From Streptomyces toxytricini (lineage in GTDB: Bacteria; Actinomycetota; Actinomycetes; Streptomycetales; Streptomycetaceae): a stretch of 64,000 bases of DNA. The notes below the pieces were generated by a model. That model had not been told where the DNA came from, made no database searches, and saw only the letters and a program-made list of their open reading frames with translations. A program made the position numbers and the translations under genes. Positions 62,497 through 64,000 of the stretch are shown here, piece after piece. How positions within the stretch are numbered: the first letter of the stretch is position 1; the number at the start of each line of letters is the position of its first letter. Location of the stretch: contig NZ_BMTY01000003.1 of NCBI RefSeq assembly GCF_014649915.1, positions 77,778-141,777 on the forward strand, in the 5' to 3' direction.

Positions 62497-63036
62497 ATGT
62501 CTCGTATCGGCAAGCTCCCCATCCCGGTTCCCGCCGGCGTGGACGTCACCATCGATGGCCGCACGGTCGCGGTGAAGGGCCCCAAGGGTCTCCTCTCCCA
62601 CACCGTTGCCGCCCCCATCGAGATCGTTAAGGGCGAGGACGGCGTTCTGAACGTCACCCGTCCGAACGACGAGCGTCAGAACAAGGCCCTCCACGGCCTG
62701 TCCCGCACGCTGGTGGCCAACATGATCACCGGTGTGACCCAGGGATACACCAAGGCGCTCGAGATCAGCGGTGTCGGTTACCGCGTGGCCGCGAAGGGCT
62801 CCGCCCTGGAGTTCCAGCTCGGCTACAGCCACCCGATCCTGGTGGAGGCCCCCGAGGGCATCTCCTTCAAGGTCGAGTCGCCGACCAAGTTCTCGGTCGA
62901 GGGCATCGACAAGCAGAAGGTCGGCGAGGTCGCCGCCAACATCCGCAAGCTGCGGAAGCCCGACCCGTACAAGGCCAAGGGCGTCAAGTACGCGGGCGAG
63001 GTCATCCGCCGCAAGGTCGGAAAGGCTGGTAAGTAA
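62497..63036 (+). CDS. rplF: 50S ribosomal protein L6
   Basis: 179 residues. [29 protein letters not shown], and [25 protein letters not shown] at the C-terminus. Near the sarcin-ricin loop. AACGGAGGAAAAG upstream. Confidence 0.97.
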   Translation: MSRIGKLPIPVPAGVDVTIDGRTVAVKGPKGLLSHTVAAPIEIVKGEDGVLNVTRPNDERQNKALHGLSRTLVANMITGVTQGYTKALEISGVGYRVAAKGSALEFQLGYSHPILVEAPEGISFKVESPTKFSVEGIDKQKVGEVAANIRKLRKPDPYKAKGVKYAGEVIRRKVGKAGK

Positions 63037-63040
63037 AGCC

Positions 63041-63424
63041 ATGGCATACGGTGTGAAGATCGCCAAGGGCGACGCTTACAAGCGCGCTGCGAAGGCGCGC
63101 CGCCACATCCGCATCCGCAAGAGCATCTCGGGTACGGCGGAGCGTCCGCGCCTCGTCGTGACCCGCTCGAACCGCGGTATCACCGCCCAGGTCATCGACG
63201 ACCTCAAGGGTCACACCCTTGCGTCGGCGTCGCACCTGGACGCGTCGGTCCGCGGCGGCGAGGGTGACAAGTCCGCGCAGGCCAAGCAGGTCGGCCTCCT
63301 GGTCGCCGAGCGCGCCAAGGCCGCCGGTGTCGAGGCCGTCGTGTTCGACCGCGGTGGCAACAGGTACGCCGGGCGCATTGCCGCTCTGGCTGACGCCGCC
63401 CGCGAAGCCGGGCTGAAGTTCTAA
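63041..63424 (+). CDS. rplR: 50S ribosomal protein L18
   Basis: 127 residues from the ATG four bases after rpl[55 protein letters not shown]. Binds 5S rRNA. Confidence 0.96.
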   Translation: MAYGVKIAKGDAYKRAAKARRHIRIRKSISGTAERPRLVVTRSNRGITAQVIDDLKGHTLASASHLDASVRGGEGDKSAQAKQVGLLVAERAKAAGVEAVVFDRGGNRYAGRIAALADAAREAGLKF

Positions 63425-63469
63425 GCCCCGGTTCCGGGACTCACGGACGTAACAGAGAGAGGTAATCCA

Positions 63470-64000
63470 ATGGCTGGACCCCAGCGCCGCGGCAGCGGTG
63501 CCGGTGGCGGCGAGCGGCGGGACCGGAAGGGTCGCGACGGTGGCGCTGCCGCCGAGAAGACCGCTTACGTTGAGCGCGTTGTCGCGATCAACCGTGTCGC
63601 CAAGGTTGTGAAGGGTGGTCGTCGCTTCAGCTTCACCGCGCTGGTCGTGGTGGGCGACGGTGACGGCACCGTGGGTGTCGGTTACGGCAAGGCCAAGGAA
63701 GTTCCCGCGGCCATCGCCAAGGGTGTCGAGGAGGCGAAGAAGAACTTCTTCCGCGTCCCCCGCATCCAGGGCACCATCCCGCACCCGGTTCAGGGCGAGA
63801 AGGCCGCGGGCGTCGTCCTGCTGAAGCCTGCTTCCCCCGGTACCGGTGTTATCGCCGGTGGCCCGGTGCGCGCCGTTCTGGAGTGCGCCGGCGTTCACGA
63901 CATCCTGTCGAAGTCGCTCGGCTCCGACAACGCGATCAACATCGTGCACGCGACCGTGGAGGCCCTCAAGGGCCTGCAGCGTCCCGAGGAGATCGCGGCC
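63470..64000 (+). CDS. rpsE: 30S ribosomal protein S5 (partial, runs off the window)
   Basis: The first 177 residues are visible; the 3' end is beyond the window. N-terminal Gly/Arg-rich tail, then [46 protein letters not shown] and [28 protein letters not shown]. Fidelity protein with the spectinomycin loop (KVVKGGRRF) unchanged. Confidence 0.96.
   Translation, partial: MAGPQRRGSGAGGGERRDRKGRDGGAAAEKTAYVERVVAINRVAKVVKGGRRFSFTALVVVGDGDGTVGVGYGKAKEVPAAIAKGVEEAKKNFFRVPRIQGTIPHPVQGEKAAGVVLLKPASPGTGVIAGGPVRAVLECAGVHDILSKSLGSDNAINIVHATVEALKGLQRPEEIAA

Overview
This is a chromosomal window from a high-GC actinomycete, almost certainly a Streptomyces. It has strong third-position GC, many GTG/TTG starts and leaderless-type genes. 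The conserved order is tRNA-Thr/tRNA-Met/rpmG - hadAB - murB - add - aminotransferase - tRNA-Trp/secE/nusG - rplKA - rplJL - rpoBC - rpsLG/fusA/tuf - S10/spc ribosomal operons.

Layout. (1) 1-5940: the right end of an integrated element, probably an actinomycete integrative and conjugative element. It holds two small minus-strand genes of the kind found next to conjugation genes, a GntR regulator with three ACCTAGGT operator-like palindromes, an XRE/TPR regulator with a creatininase-family enzyme, a DUF559-like nuclease, a winged-helix protein and a small membrane protein. It ends at a 3' fragment of a tRNA-Tyr gene (attR-like). Integrase and transfer genes would lie left of the window. (2) 5941-15403: housekeeping chromosome with tRNA genes, rpmG, the MaoC-type dehydratase pair, murB, adenosine deaminase and an aspartate-type aminotransferase. 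(3) 15596-28888: tRNA-Trp, secE, nusG, L11/L1, a lipoprotein, L10/L7-L12 and the RNA polymerase beta and beta' subunits.

(4) 28956-35229: the most unusual region, a six-gene minus-strand operon between rpoC and rpsL. In transcription order it encodes a Crp/Fnr-type cyclic-nucleotide sensor, a class III nucleotidyl cyclase with intact catalytic residues, a STAND/AAA-like NTPase with helical repeats, an SPFH/band-7-like coiled-coil protein, a small membrane protein of the Pycsar-effector (PycTM/DUF5706) type and an M48 zinc metalloprotease. Five of the six genes overlap or nearly abut. The cyclase C-terminus and the NTPase N-terminus share a 20-residue motif (13 of 20 identical) that resembles the short homotypic amyloid-signalling motifs of bacterial NLR-like systems. 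I read this as a candidate cyclic-nucleotide conflict/defence system with an NLR-like sensor. That reading is inference; the domain calls and the shared motif are visible in the sequence.

(5) 35303-42638: a YfhO-type membrane protein, then rpsL, rpsG, fusA and tuf. (6) 42834-54499: a surface-glycan locus with dTDP-rhamnose synthesis (rfbC, rfbA divergent from rfbB, rfbD), a flippase, two GT2 glycosyltransferases, a DUF2304 protein, a polytopic arabinofuranosyltransferase-like protein and a secreted PGRP-type amidase with three 125-residue repeats. (7) 55055-64000: the S10 and spc ribosomal operons from rpsJ to rpsE, with rpsE cut by the window edge.
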